Part shown: positions 18,757 through 29,418 of the stretch, in pieces | Layout: every line of letters starts with the position of its first letter | Numbering within the stretch: the first letter of the stretch is position 1 | From: Lachnospiraceae bacterium | GTDB lineage: Bacteria > Bacillota > Clostridia > Lachnospirales > Lachnospiraceae | Reading direction: 5' to 3' | Assembly: GCA_022796475.1 (NCBI GenBank) | Contig: JAAWIS010000005.1 | Location: forward strand, 17,625 to 81,624 | DNA: 64,000 bases | Position numbers and translations under genes: made by a program | Notes under the pieces: model-generated | The model's database searches: none | The model's input: only the letters and a program-made list of their open reading frames with translations | Told to the model about the DNA's origin: nothing

Positions 18757-20427
18757 ATGAAAACAGATATTCAGATTGCACAGGAAGCGAAAATGATCCC
18801 CATTAAAGAGGTAGCTGCAGCTTACGGCATCACAGAAGATGATCTGGAGCTTTACGGCAAGTATAAGGCAAAGCTGACAGACGAATTGTGGGAGCAGGTA
18901 AAAGACCGCCCCGACGGGAAGCTGGTTTTGGTGACAGCAATTAATCCGACGCCTGCAGGAGAAGGGAAAACCACAACTACAGTAGGACTTGGGCAGGCTT
19001 TGGCAAAGCTGAATAAAAAAGCGATTATTGCACTGCGGGAGCCTTCTTTGGGACCATGTTTCGGCATCAAGGGAGGAGCAGCAGGAGGCGGATACGCACA
19101 AGTAGTGCCTATGGAAGAGTTAAACCTTCATTTTACCGGAGATTTTCATGCAATTACCTCGGCGAATAATCTTTTGGCAGCCCTTTTGGACAATCATATC
19201 CAACAAGGAAATGCACTGGAAATTGATACCCGCCAGATTCTCTGGAAACGCTGTCTGGATATGAATGACCGGGTGCTGCGAAATGTAGTCGTAGGACTTG
19301 GAGCAAAACCGGACGGCTTTGTAAGAGAAGATCATTTTGTCATTACGGTGGCATCTGAAATCATGGCAATCCTTTGTCTTGCATCCGATATGAAGGACTT
19401 AAAGGATCGTCTTGGGCGCATTATTGTAGCCTATAACTATGCCGGTGAACCGGTTACAGCCGCTCAGCTTAATGCTGTAGGCGCCATGGCCGCTTTGCTG
19501 AAGGATGCCTTAAAACCAAATCTGATTCAAACCTTAGAGCACACAGGCGCCTTAGTCCACGGCGGACCCTTTGCCAATATCGCCCACGGCTGCAACAGCG
19601 TCCGTGCTACCAGAACAGCATTAAAGCTTGCTGATATTACAGTAACCGAGGCTGGTTTCGGAGCTGACTTAGGCGCTGAGAAGTTTTTTGACATTAAGTG
19701 CAGGATGGCAAGTCTAAAGCCGGATGCAGTAGTACTGGTAGCGACAGTCCGTGCTTTGAAATATAATGGAGGGGTTCCTAAAACAGAACTTTCTCATGAA
19801 AATTTAGAGGCCTTGGCAAAAGGAATTGTAAATCTGGAGAAGCATATTGAAAATCTGCAGAAATTCGGGGTTCCTGTGGTAGTTACCTTAAATTCCTTCA
19901 TAAGTGACACAGAGGCTGAATACGCATTTATTAAGAATTTCTGCGAGGAAAGAGGCTGTGAATTTGCCTTATCCGAAGTTTGGGCAAAAGGCGGGGAAGG
20001 CGGCGTAGCCCTTGCAGAAAAAGTGCTGGAAACCCTGGAAAAGAAGGAAAGCCATTTTACGCCGATTTATCCCGATGAAGCAAGTTTAGAGGATAAGATT
20101 GCGGCTGTGGCAAAGGAAATTTACGGTGCCCAGAAAGTAAGTTATGCCCCGGCAGCCGCCAAAGCATTAAAGAAGGCAGAAGAAATGGGATTTGGAAGTC
20201 TTCCGGTTTGCATGGCGAAAACCCAGTATTCTCTGTCAGATGACCAGACAAAACTTGGCCGTCCGGAAGGATTTACCATTAATGTAAGAGATGCTTACGT
20301 TTCAGCAGGGGCCGGTTTTGTAGTGGTTCTTACCGGAGCAATTATGACTATGCCAGGCCTTCCGAAGAAACCGGCGGCAGATAGCATAGATGTAAATGAA
20401 GAAGGCGTGATTACCGGATTATTTTAG
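18757..20427 (+). CDS. fhs: Formate--tetrahydrofolate ligase
   Basis: [47 protein letters not shown]-terminal [24 protein letters not shown]. Confidence 0.98.
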   Translation: MKTDIQIAQEAKMIPIKEVAAAYGITEDDLELYGKYKAKLTDELWEQVKDRPDGKLVLVTAINPTPAGEGKTTTTVGLGQALAKLNKKAIIALREPSLGPCFGIKGGAAGGGYAQVVPMEELNLHFTGDFHAITSANNLLAALLDNHIQQGNALEIDTRQILWKRCLDMNDRVLRNVVVGLGAKPDGFVREDHFVITVASEIMAILCLASDMKDLKDRLGRIIVAYNYAGEPVTAAQLNAVGAMAALLKDALKPNLIQTLEHTGALVHGGPFANIAHGCNSVRATRTALKLADITVTEAGFGADLGAEKFFDIKCRMASLKPDAVVLVATVRALKYNGGVPKTELSHENLEALAKGIVNLEKHIENLQKFGVPVVVTLNSFISDTEAEYAFIKNFCEERGCEFALSEVWAKGGEGGVALAEKVLETLEKKESHFTPIYPDEASLEDKIAAVAKEIYGAQKVSYAPAAAKALKKAEEMGFGSLPVCMAKTQYSLSDDQTKLGRPEGFTINVRDAYVSAGAGFVVVLTGAIMTMPGLPKKPAADSIDVNEEGVITGLF

Positions 20428-20453
20428 TTATAGAATGGAAAGGGCGTGGGCCT

Positions 20454-21932
20454 ATGGTATTAAAGGATTGGATTAGGGAGCTTAACTGTCAGCTTCTTCA
20501 GGGGAGCCTGGATACGGAAGTGGAAGAAGTGGTCTATGATTCCAGAAAAGCCTGTCCCGGAGCGGTATTTGTGTGTATGAAAGGAGCCAGAACGGACTCT
20601 CACAAATTCTGCAGTCAGGTATATGAGGCTGGTGCCCGTGTATTCGTAGTGGAAGAACCCTTAGAGCTTCCAAAAGACGCGGTAATGCTTCAGGTGGAAA
20701 ACGGGCGGAAAGCTTTGGCCGCCCTTTCAGCCGCCAGGTTTGGCTATCCGGACCGCACCATGGTTACCATCGGAGTTACAGGAACCAAGGGAAAAACTAC
20801 CACTGTCCATATGATAAAAGCAATTTTAGAGGCATGTGGGAAACGGGTAGGAATGATTGGAACGAACGGCGTTTCCTTTGCCGGGGTGTGGGAACCGACC
20901 AGGAATACCACACCAGAATCTTACGAGCTTCATCGGTATTTTTCAAAAATGGCAGAGGCAGACTGCGAATATGTGGTAATGGAAGTTTCCTCCCAGGCAT
21001 TTAAGATGCATCGGACAGACGGGATTTTCTTTGATTTCGGGATTTTTACCAATCTGTCACCAGATCATATCGGGCCAGATGAGCATAAAGATTTTGACGA
21101 GTATTTAGCCTGCAAGGCTATGATGTTTCAGCAGTGCCGGATCGGGATTGGAAATTATGATGATGAACATTTTCATCAGGTCACGGCAGAAGCAGACTGT
21201 CCCGTTTATACATATGGGATAGAAGGAGATGCTGATTTCAGGGCAGAGCAGATCCGCTTCGTAGCGGAAAGTGGCTTTGTAGGACTGGAGTTTGCGGTCA
21301 AGGGACGGCTGGACATGGAGGTTAAAGTCAATATCCCGGGAAGATTTAATATTTCAAATGCTGTGGCAGCATTTAGCGTATGCAGCTTTTTCAATCTTCC
21401 TGTTGATAAGATGGGCCGCGCATTAGAACGTATTTCTGTGAATGGACGAATGGAGCTGGCGTATGCCTCCAGCCGCTGCAAGGTAATTATCGACTATGCC
21501 CACAATGCAGTCAGTATGGAAAGTCTTTTGCATACACTCCGGGATTACCAGCCGGCCAGGCTGGTAGTGGTGTTTGGATGCGGCGGAAACCGTTCAAAAG
21601 ACCGTCGGTATGCCATGGGAGAAATGGCAGGGAAGATGGCTGATTTTTCCATAATTACTGCTGATAATTCCAGGTATGAAAAGGTAGAGGATATTATAGC
21701 TGACATTGTGAGTGCCCTGGCTCCCACAAAGGGAGCCTATATCACGATTCCAGACCGGAGAGAAGCGATTACATATGCGATTGCCCATGCCCGGGAAGGC
21801 GATATGATCGCTATTATCGGAAAAGGACATGAAGATTATCAGGAGGTAAACGGCATCCGCACCCATTTCCTGGATCGGGAAGTAGTGGAGGAAGCGGTGC
21901 TTGCCATGGAGCAGCATCCGGACGCTCCTTAG
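20454..21932 (+). CDS. murE: UDP-N-acetylmuramoyl-L-alanyl-D-glutamate--2,6-diaminopimelate ligase family (Mur ligase)
   Basis: GVTGTKGKTTT, VMEVSSQAF, DYAHN; C-terminal GKGHEDYQ. Confidence 0.94.
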   Translation: MVLKDWIRELNCQLLQGSLDTEVEEVVYDSRKACPGAVFVCMKGARTDSHKFCSQVYEAGARVFVVEEPLELPKDAVMLQVENGRKALAALSAARFGYPDRTMVTIGVTGTKGKTTTVHMIKAILEACGKRVGMIGTNGVSFAGVWEPTRNTTPESYELHRYFSKMAEADCEYVVMEVSSQAFKMHRTDGIFFDFGIFTNLSPDHIGPDEHKDFDEYLACKAMMFQQCRIGIGNYDDEHFHQVTAEADCPVYTYGIEGDADFRAEQIRFVAESGFVGLEFAVKGRLDMEVKVNIPGRFNISNAVAAFSVCSFFNLPVDKMGRALERISVNGRMELAYASSRCKVIIDYAHNAVSMESLLHTLRDYQPARLVVVFGCGGNRSKDRRYAMGEMAGKMADFSIITADNSRYEKVEDIIADIVSALAPTKGAYITIPDRREAITYAIAHAREGDMIAIIGKGHEDYQEVNGIRTHFLDREVVEEAVLAMEQHPDAP

Positions 21933-22001
21933 AGCGTGTCTGAAAATTGCTTTCCGATACGCTCTGGGGTGCTCCATACGTTAACCGCAATATGAATATA
22001 A

Positions 22002-23438
22002 ATGGAAGCAGGAAGTCAGGATATGGAAGATATAACAGTAAAGGATATTGTAAAAGCCTGCGGCGGAAAGCTGCTGTGCGGAAACCCGGAAACCATTCTT
22101 ACACATATCAGCATTGATTCCAGAATGATGAAGGGGGACGATTTATTCGTTCCCCTCATTGGAGAGAAGAATGATGCTCATAATTATATCCATCAGGCCT
22201 TTGAAAATGGGGCCAAAGCTGTGCTGACCGCGCGTCACAGCCATATGGAATCAGAAAAACCGTGGATTCAGGTAGAAGATACCAAAAAGGCTTTGCAGGC
22301 CATCGGAACCTGGTATCGGAACCGGCTTTCTCTGCCTCTCATCGGGATAACCGGAAGTGTGGGAAAAACCACTACCAGAGAAATGATCGGAGCTGCCCTG
22401 GCTGCAAAATATAAGGTATATAAAACGCCGGGGAACAGCAACAGCCAGGTGGGTGTGCCCATTACGATCTCGGAAATTTTAAAAGAAGACGAAATCGGTG
22501 TAATTGAACTTGGCATCAGCGAACCGGGAGAAATGGAACGGATCGCTTTCGTGGCTAAGGTGGATCAGGCTGTGGTAACGAATATTGGCATTTCTCATAT
22601 TGAGCAGTTAGGATCCCAGGATAATATTTGCCGGGAGAAATTTCATATACAGGATGGAATGGCAGAAGGAGGAATTCTCTATTTGAATGGGGATGACCCG
22701 ATCCTGGTGAAGCAAAAAGCCAAAACCGGATGCCGGACAGTTTACTATGGTTTAGGTGAACACTGCGACTATCAGGCATCAGATATCCGGCTGGAAAAGG
22801 GAAAACCTGTTTTTATGGCGATCTGCAGAAAAGGGGGAGAATCTGCAAAAGTTTCTCTTAATGTATTTGGCCGGCATATGATCGGAAATGCCATGGCAGC
22901 GCTGGCTGTGGCAAGAGAAAATGGGATTTCGCTGGAAGACGGAGCAAGAGCCCTGGAAAAGTTTTGCGGGTATCAGGGAAGACAGCAGATTCATGAGGTA
23001 AATGGAATTACCATAATTGATGATTCTTATAACGCAAGCCCGGTATCTATGAAAGCGGGAATACAGGTTTTGTGTGATATCCCTGCTTCCGGAAGAAAGT
23101 TTGCCGTGCTTGCAGATATGAAAGAGTTAGGATCCGAAGCCTCTTCTTATCACAGGGAAATTGGAATATTTTTAGCAGAAAAAAAGATTCATGGGATCGC
23201 CCTTTATGGGGAACTGGCAGCTCAGATCGGAGAAGCTTTAAACAGACAAAAAGAGCTTGCAAACAGCCAGAAGAAAGAGGGAATGGAGGAATTCCCACAG
23301 GAAATCTGCTGTTTTTTAGAGAAGGAAAGTCTGAAAAAATGGCTGAAGGCTCAATTAAAAAGCGGAGATTGCGTGCTGTTTAAAGGTTCTAACAGTATGG
23401 GCCTGAAAACATTGGTTTCAGCATTTTTAAACCAATAA
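22002..23438 (+). CDS. murF: UDP-N-acetylmuramoyl-tripeptide--D-alanyl-D-alanine ligase (start may be 22023)
   Basis: GITGSVGKTTTREM, ELGISEPGEM, DDSYNASP, FKGSNSM. Confidence 0.94.
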   Translation: MEAGSQDMEDITVKDIVKACGGKLLCGNPETILTHISIDSRMMKGDDLFVPLIGEKNDAHNYIHQAFENGAKAVLTARHSHMESEKPWIQVEDTKKALQAIGTWYRNRLSLPLIGITGSVGKTTTREMIGAALAAKYKVYKTPGNSNSQVGVPITISEILKEDEIGVIELGISEPGEMERIAFVAKVDQAVVTNIGISHIEQLGSQDNICREKFHIQDGMAEGGILYLNGDDPILVKQKAKTGCRTVYYGLGEHCDYQASDIRLEKGKPVFMAICRKGGESAKVSLNVFGRHMIGNAMAALAVARENGISLEDGARALEKFCGYQGRQQIHEVNGITIIDDSYNASPVSMKAGIQVLCDIPASGRKFAVLADMKELGSEASSYHREIGIFLAEKKIHGIALYGELAAQIGEALNRQKELANSQKKEGMEEFPQEICCFLEKESLKKWLKAQLKSGDCVLFKGSNSMGLKTLVSAFLNQ

Positions 23439-23601
23439 AAAGGCAGCAGCTTTTAAGTCTTCTGCTAACAGCAGCGGGTCTGCCGGTGGCGCCTGCAGAA
23501 AAGTTTGTCAAATTTGCAGTGAAAATGGTGTGTTTGCTGCCGGGCGCATGAAGGTTGCTGAGGGCATTCAGGCAAAATAACAAAATCGGAGAGAAAAGCA
23601 C

Positions 23602-25866
23602 ATGGCAGAATTTGCCGATATTATTATTGATATCTCACATGAGAAAGTAGACCGGCCTTTTCAGTACCGGATACCAGAATCTTTGAAAAGCCAGGTTTAT
23701 GCAGGCTGCCAGGTGGATGTACCCTTTGGAAAGGGGAACCGGATCCGAAAGGGATATGTAGTAGGCTTATCCAATCAGGCTTGCTACGATCGGGAAAAAC
23801 TAAAAGAAATTGTCAGGATCCATAAGGGAAGTGTTTCAGCAGAATCCCAGTTGATCCAAGTTGCCTGGTGGATGAAGGAGCGCTATGGATCCACTATGAA
23901 CCAGGCTTTAAAAACGGTGCTCCCGGTAAAGCAGAAAGTAAAGCAGAAGGAGAAGCGATGGATTACCTGCCTGATAAGGAAAGAGGAGTTAAGGATTCAG
24001 ATTGCAGAAGCTGCAAAAAGGAAATATAAGGCCAGGGAACGGCTTTTTAGGGCTTTTTTGGAAATGGAGCAGATTCCCTACGAAATGGCGCTGCAGCAGC
24101 TTCATATAACAGCGGCAGCGATGAAGCCTTTGATTGACCAGGGGATGATTCGATTAGATACCTTGGCAGATTACCGGAATCCGGCTGCCGGATTTTTGAA
24201 ATCTCAGGGGAAAACAGGTTCATTGGTTACATTAAACCAGGAGCAGCAGGCAGTTGTTTCGGACATTTGTCTGCAGTATGACAAAGGGATTCAAAAGACC
24301 TATCTGATTCACGGAATTACCGGAAGCGGAAAAACAGAAATTTATATGGAGCTGATTGAACATATGCAGAGTCAGGGAAAAGAATCCATTCTCCTGATTC
24401 CGGAAATTTCCCTTACGTATCAGACGGTTATGCGGTTTTGCAGGCGGTTTGGAAATAAAGTTTCTTTTATTAATTCCAAGCTTTCGGCAGGGGAGCGGTA
24501 CGATCAGTTTGAACAGGCAAGAAAAGGGGAAATTCAGATTATGATTGGCCCTCGTTCTGCGCTGTTTACTCCCTTCCGCAATCTGGGGCTGATTATAATG
24601 GATGAAGAACATGAAACTGCCTATAAAAGCGAAATCACGCCCAGATATCATGCAAGAGAAACGGCTCAGTACAGGGCCGGGCTGTGCGGCGCCAGTGTGG
24701 TGTTAGGATCTGCCACACCTTCTGTAGAAACCTATACGAAGGCGCTTCATGGGATTTACGGCTATTATAAAATCACCAGACGGGCGAAGAAAAACAGTAT
24801 GCTTCCATCGGTTATGGTAGTGGATATGCGAAAGGAGCTGAAGGAAGGGAACCGATCGATTTTCAGCGGCCGTCTGGAAAGTCTGATAAAAGAAAAGCTG
24901 GCTAAAAAAGAACAGATTATTCTCTTTTTAAACCGCAGGGGATATTCCAGTTTTTTGTCCTGCAGAAACTGCGGGGCGGCCATTAAATGTCCTCACTGTG
25001 ATGTTACCCTAACGCTTCACCAGGATGATCGTCTTGTATGCCACTACTGCAACTACCAAATCCGGCGTCCCAGGCTTTGTCCTGCCTGCTCTTCCCCTTA
25101 CCTTGCACCCTTTGGGGCAGGAACGCAAAAAGTAGCAGCTTTGGTTCGGGAAACCTTTCCAGAGGCAAGGGTACTGAGGATGGACTATGACACTACCTCA
25201 AAAAAAGGGGGGCATGAGGCCATTTTATCTGCATTTTCCGGCCATGAGGCAGATATTTTAGTGGGAACCCAGATGATTGTAAAAGGTCATGATTTTCCGG
25301 CAGTTACTCTGGTAGGGATATTAGCGGCAGACCTATCTCTTTACGCCCCGGATTACCGGTGCGGGGAGCGGACTTTTCAGCTTTTGACTCAGGCGGCTGG
25401 AAGGGCAGGAAGAGATGAACGAAGCGGGCATGTAGTGATACAAACTTACAGCCCGGAGCATTACTGCATTGAAGCTGCTGCTACCCAGAATTATGAACAA
25501 TTTTATCAAAAGGAAATGGAGTACCGGAAACTTCTTTCCTATCCTCCTGCCTGTGCGCTGATGGCATTAATGGTTAGTTCCCCAAATGAAGAAATAACAG
25601 GAAAGGCGATGGAAACTGCCTGGCGCATTGCCGAACATTTTTACCGGAACATGGCAGCAGGACCGCACCTGTCCGGTTCCCTAAATATGCAGTTTATCGG
25701 CCCGGTAAATGCGGTTATTTACAAACTTAATGATATGTACAGAAAAATTTTATATATGAAGTGCGAAAATTATGATATACTAATAAAAATCAGAAATCAT
25801 ATGGAAGAGGAATTAAAAGGTCACAGCTTTTATGGCCAGGCATCAATTCTGTTTGATTTTATGTAG
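23602..25866 (+). CDS. priA: Primosomal protein N' (PriA helicase)
   Basis: GITGSGKTEIY, DEEHE, zinc-binding CRNCGAAIKCPHCDV...CHYC...CPAC, TQAAGRAGR. Confidence 0.97.
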   Translation: MAEFADIIIDISHEKVDRPFQYRIPESLKSQVYAGCQVDVPFGKGNRIRKGYVVGLSNQACYDREKLKEIVRIHKGSVSAESQLIQVAWWMKERYGSTMNQALKTVLPVKQKVKQKEKRWITCLIRKEELRIQIAEAAKRKYKARERLFRAFLEMEQIPYEMALQQLHITAAAMKPLIDQGMIRLDTLADYRNPAAGFLKSQGKTGSLVTLNQEQQAVVSDICLQYDKGIQKTYLIHGITGSGKTEIYMELIEHMQSQGKESILLIPEISLTYQTVMRFCRRFGNKVSFINSKLSAGERYDQFEQARKGEIQIMIGPRSALFTPFRNLGLIIMDEEHETAYKSEITPRYHARETAQYRAGLCGASVVLGSATPSVETYTKALHGIYGYYKITRRAKKNSMLPSVMVVDMRKELKEGNRSIFSGRLESLIKEKLAKKEQIILFLNRRGYSSFLSCRNCGAAIKCPHCDVTLTLHQDDRLVCHYCNYQIRRPRLCPACSSPYLAPFGAGTQKVAALVRETFPEARVLRMDYDTTSKKGGHEAILSAFSGHEADILVGTQMIVKGHDFPAVTLVGILAADLSLYAPDYRCGERTFQLLTQAAGRAGRDERSGHVVIQTYSPEHYCIEAAATQNYEQFYQKEMEYRKLLSYPPACALMALMVSSPNEEITGKAMETAWRIAEHFYRNMAAGPHLSGSLNMQFIGPVNAVIYKLNDMYRKILYMKCENYDILIKIRNHMEEELKGHSFYGQASILFDFM

Positions 25867-25894
25867 ATTTAAGAAGGAGAGCAAAGGATACATT

Positions 25895-26380
25895 ATGGCA
25901 ATCAGACAGGTAAGAACCATCGGAGATGAGATATTAAGAAAAGAATGCAAGCCGGTTAAGGAGGTAACTCCGCGGATCCGTGAATTAATAAAGGATATGT
26001 TTGAAACTATGTATGAAACCAACGGAGTAGGCCTTGCAGCCTCTCAGGTAGGTGTGTTAAAACAGATCGTAGTAATTGATGTAGATGACGAAAATCAGTA
26101 TGTGCTGATTAATCCGGTAATTCTGGAAACGGAAGGCAGTCAGACTGGATATGAAGGATGCTTAAGCGTTCCGGGAAAGACGGGAATTGTGACCAGGCCT
26201 AACTGGGTTAAAGTAAGGGCTTATAATGAAGAAATGGAGCCTTATGAACTGGAGGGCGAAGAACTGCTGGCCCGTGCAGTGTGTCATGAATGCGATCACT
26301 TAAAAGGCGGTTTGTATGTGGATTTGGTAGAAGGAGAACTGGAAGATACCGATAGTCTGGAGGAAGAAGAACAGGACTAA
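25895..26380 (+). CDS. def: Peptide deformylase
   Basis: GVGLAASQVG, EGCLSVPG, HECDHLKG. Confidence 0.97.
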   Translation: MAIRQVRTIGDEILRKECKPVKEVTPRIRELIKDMFETMYETNGVGLAASQVGVLKQIVVIDVDDENQYVLINPVILETEGSQTGYEGCLSVPGKTGIVTRPNWVKVRAYNEEMEPYELEGEELLARAVCHECDHLKGGLYVDLVEGELEDTDSLEEEEQD

Positions 26381-26396
26381 TATTTTGGAGGAAGTT

Positions 26397-27335
26397 ATGA
26401 GAATTGTTTTTATGGGAACTCCCGATTTTGCTGTGCCTGCCCTGGAAGCCATAGCAAAAGGCGGTCATCAGGTGATTGCCGCAGTGACACAGCCGGACAA
26501 GCCCAAAGGGCGGGGAAAGGCAGTGCTGATGACTCCGGTGAAGGAAAAGGCAATAGAGCTGGGAATTCCGGTTTTCCAGCCGGTAAAAGTAAGAGAGGAA
26601 TCTTTTATCAGTAAGCTAAAGGAAATGAACCCGGAAGGGATTGTAGTGGCAGCGTTTGGGCAGATCCTTCCAAAAGCCATTTTGGATCTTCCAAAGTATG
26701 GGTGCATTAATATCCATGCATCCCTTCTCCCCAAGTACCGGGGAGCGGCGCCGATCCAGTGGGCTTTAATAGACGGGGAAACAGAAACCGGTCTTACCAC
26801 AATGATGATGGATACGGGACTGGATACAGGAGATATGTTAGAACAGGTAGTGATACCGATTGAAGAAGGGGAAACAGGAGGGAGCCTCCATGATAAGCTG
26901 AGCCTTGCCGGAGGGCCTTTGATTCTTTCTACTTTAAAAAAGGCGGAAGAAGGAAGCCTTTCCCCTATTCCTCAGAAAGAATCGGAAACCTGCTATGCGA
27001 AGATGCTGACCAAATCCATTGGCGATATTGACTGGAACCAGGATGCCAGACAGATTGAACGGCTGATACGAGGATTAAATCCATGGCCCAGCGCCTATAC
27101 CTGCCTGGATGGAAAAACATTAAAAATATGGCAGGCTCAGGTGACTGCAGATGAATTTGACAAAATTCCGGGGCAGGTCGTAAAGGCAGACAAAGAGGGA
27201 CTTTTGATCCAGACGGGAAAGGGGATCTTAAAGATTGATTCCCTCCAGATAGAAGGCAAAAAGCGGATGGATTTTGATGCATTTTTAAGAGGATGCCCGA
27301 TTGAAGAAGGAACCAGATTGGAAAGGAGATCATAA
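26397..27335 (+). CDS. fmt: Methionyl-tRNA formyltransferase
   Basis: MRIVFMGTPDFAVPALEAI, NIHASLLPKYRGAAPIQWA. Confidence 0.97.
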   Translation: MRIVFMGTPDFAVPALEAIAKGGHQVIAAVTQPDKPKGRGKAVLMTPVKEKAIELGIPVFQPVKVREESFISKLKEMNPEGIVVAAFGQILPKAILDLPKYGCINIHASLLPKYRGAAPIQWALIDGETETGLTTMMMDTGLDTGDMLEQVVIPIEEGETGGSLHDKLSLAGGPLILSTLKKAEEGSLSPIPQKESETCYAKMLTKSIGDIDWNQDARQIERLIRGLNPWPSAYTCLDGKTLKIWQAQVTADEFDKIPGQVVKADKEGLLIQTGKGILKIDSLQIEGKKRMDFDAFLRGCPIEEGTRLERRS

Positions 27336-27338
27336 AGT

Positions 27339-28055
27339 ATGGGATATGGCGGATATGGTTATTATGGGTTTGACTGGACCTATATTTTAGTATTAATCGG
27401 CGTGGTAATTTCCATGGCAGCTTCGGCTAAGGTAAACGGTACATTTAACCGATATTCCGGAACCTGGTCTGCTAGCGGCTTAACAGGCGCGGAAGTGGCC
27501 AGGCGGATTTTGCAGGCACAGGGAATCTATGATGTAACTGTGCGCCAGGTTCCGGGAAATTTAACGGATCATTACGATCCGCGTTCAAAAACAGTTAATT
27601 TATCCCAGTCCGTATACGGCTCCACTTCGATTTCTGCTATTGGGGTTGCAGCTCATGAATGCGGACACGTAATCCAGGATGCTACCTCTTATGCCCCATT
27701 AAAGATCCGGGCGGCGCTGGTTCCGGCGGCTAATTTCGGAAGTGTTCTGTCCTGGCCTCTGATTTTAATTGGCGTGATGATCGGCGGTCTTGGATCTCCT
27801 ATAGTAGAAATCGGGATTCTGCTGTTTAGTCTGGCAGTATTATTTCAATTGGTAACGCTTCCGGTGGAATTTAATGCTTCCGCCAGAGCTTTGCGAATTC
27901 TTGGCGACAGCCGCATCCTTGCCCAGTCAGAGGTTTCAAAAGCCAGGAAAGTTTTAAGTGCGGCAGCGCTGACTTATGTGGCGGCAGCCGCTGCGTCCAT
28001 TCTGCAGCTTCTTCGGCTGGTAATCTTATTTGGAGGGCGAAGGCGGGATGACTGA
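27339..28055 (+). CDS. Zinc metallopeptidase (YugP-like membrane protease)
   Basis: AAHECGHVIQDA zinc motif with TM segments. Confidence 0.9.
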   Translation: MGYGGYGYYGFDWTYILVLIGVVISMAASAKVNGTFNRYSGTWSASGLTGAEVARRILQAQGIYDVTVRQVPGNLTDHYDPRSKTVNLSQSVYGSTSISAIGVAAHECGHVIQDATSYAPLKIRAALVPAANFGSVLSWPLILIGVMIGGLGSPIVEIGILLFSLAVLFQLVTLPVEFNASARALRILGDSRILAQSEVSKARKVLSAAALTYVAAAAASILQLLRLVILFGGRRRDD

Positions 28056-29403
28056 TACAAAAAACATTCGGGAACTGGCCCTGGATATTTTAATGGAAAT
28101 TTTAGAAAAGGGCAGTTACAGTCATGTGGTTTTAGGCCAGGCTCTTGGAAAATACCAATACCTTACCAAACAAGACAGAGGATTTATCACCAGGATTACA
28201 GAAGGAGTTTTAGAGTATCTGATTCAAATTGACTGGATGCTAAACCGCTATTCCTCTACAAAGGTGGAAAAGATGAAACCGGTAATCCGCACCATCCTTA
28301 GGATGTCCGTGTATCAGATCGTATATCTGGATCGGATTCCGGATGCTGCCGCCTGCAATGAAGGGGTAAAACTGGCTATAAAGAGAAAGTTTACGGGATT
28401 AAAAGGATTTGTGAATGGGATTTTAAGAAGAATTTCCAGGGAAAAGGAGAGCATGTTAAAGGAACTTGCAGAGCCTGCATTTCCCTGGCCCTTTATCCGT
28501 TATTCCATTCCGGAATGGCTGTATGAAATGTGGAAGAAAGAGCTGGGGCAGGAGCAGACAGATGGAATTCTGTCTGCCTTTTTACAGCAGGCTCCTACCA
28601 CAGTGCGCTGTAACTTAAGTCTGGCTTCTAAAAATGAGATTTTGGACAGCCTATCTGCCCAGGCGGCAGAGGTTACGGAATCTCCTTATTCAGACAAAGT
28701 ACTTTTGCTTTCAGGCTATGACTATCTGGAAGGACTGGAAGCTTTTTTAAAAGGCTGGATACAGGTGCAGGATCTTAGTTCCGTTTTTGCTGGGGAAGCA
28801 GTTTGCCCGGAAAAAGGAAGCTATGTTCTGGACGTGTGTGCAGCTCCTGGCGGGAAAAGTCTTCATATGGCAGATATGCTTGCAGGAACCGGAATGGTGG
28901 AGGCACGGGATATCAGCCAGGCCAAAGCTGAGCTGATTAAAGAAAATATCAGCCGTTCCGGCTTCTCAAACATTTGCGTAACGGTTCAGGATGCACTGGA
29001 ATTTGTCCCGGAATCGGCAGGAAAGGCAGATATTCTTCTTGCGGATCTTCCTTGCTCCGGTCTTGGGATTATCGGAAAAAAACCAGATATTAAGCTGCAC
29101 ATGACTCCGGATAAGCTGGAAGCATTAAAAAAGCTGCAAAGGGAGATTTTAGCTGTAGTATGGCAGTATGTGAAGCCGGGAGGAATTTTGGTCTATAGTA
29201 CCTGCACAATCCATAAAGGCGAAAACCAGGAAACGGCAGAATGGTTTTTAAATCACTATCCGTTTAAACCGGTGGATTTAACCGGACAATTTGGAGATCA
29301 GATTCAGGAAACATCACTAAAGGAGGGGCAGATGCAGTTTTTACCAGGAAAATATCCCTGTGACGGTTTTTTTATAGCCGTATTCAGACGGGATCTGCCT
29401 TAA
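28048..29403 (+). CDS. rsmB: 16S rRNA (cytosine-967-C5)-methyltransferase
   Basis: NusB-like N-terminus, VCAAPGGKSLHMA, DLPCSGLGII, YSTCTIHKGEN. Confidence 0.95.
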   Translation: MTDTKNIRELALDILMEILEKGSYSHVVLGQALGKYQYLTKQDRGFITRITEGVLEYLIQIDWMLNRYSSTKVEKMKPVIRTILRMSVYQIVYLDRIPDAAACNEGVKLAIKRKFTGLKGFVNGILRRISREKESMLKELAEPAFPWPFIRYSIPEWLYEMWKKELGQEQTDGILSAFLQQAPTTVRCNLSLASKNEILDSLSAQAAEVTESPYSDKVLLLSGYDYLEGLEAFLKGWIQVQDLSSVFAGEAVCPEKGSYVLDVCAAPGGKSLHMADMLAGTGMVEARDISQAKAELIKENISRSGFSNICVTVQDALEFVPESAGKADILLADLPCSGLGIIGKKPDIKLHMTPDKLEALKKLQREILAVVWQYVKPGGILVYSTCTIHKGENQETAEWFLNHYPFKPVDLTGQFGDQIQETSLKEGQMQFLPGKYPCDGFFIAVFRRDLP

Positions 29404-29418
29404 AAGAGGAAAGGAAGT

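Noticed and set aside
26208-26468. Minus-strand ORF across the def/fmt junction
   Set aside because: Antisense to two conserved genes; no signals
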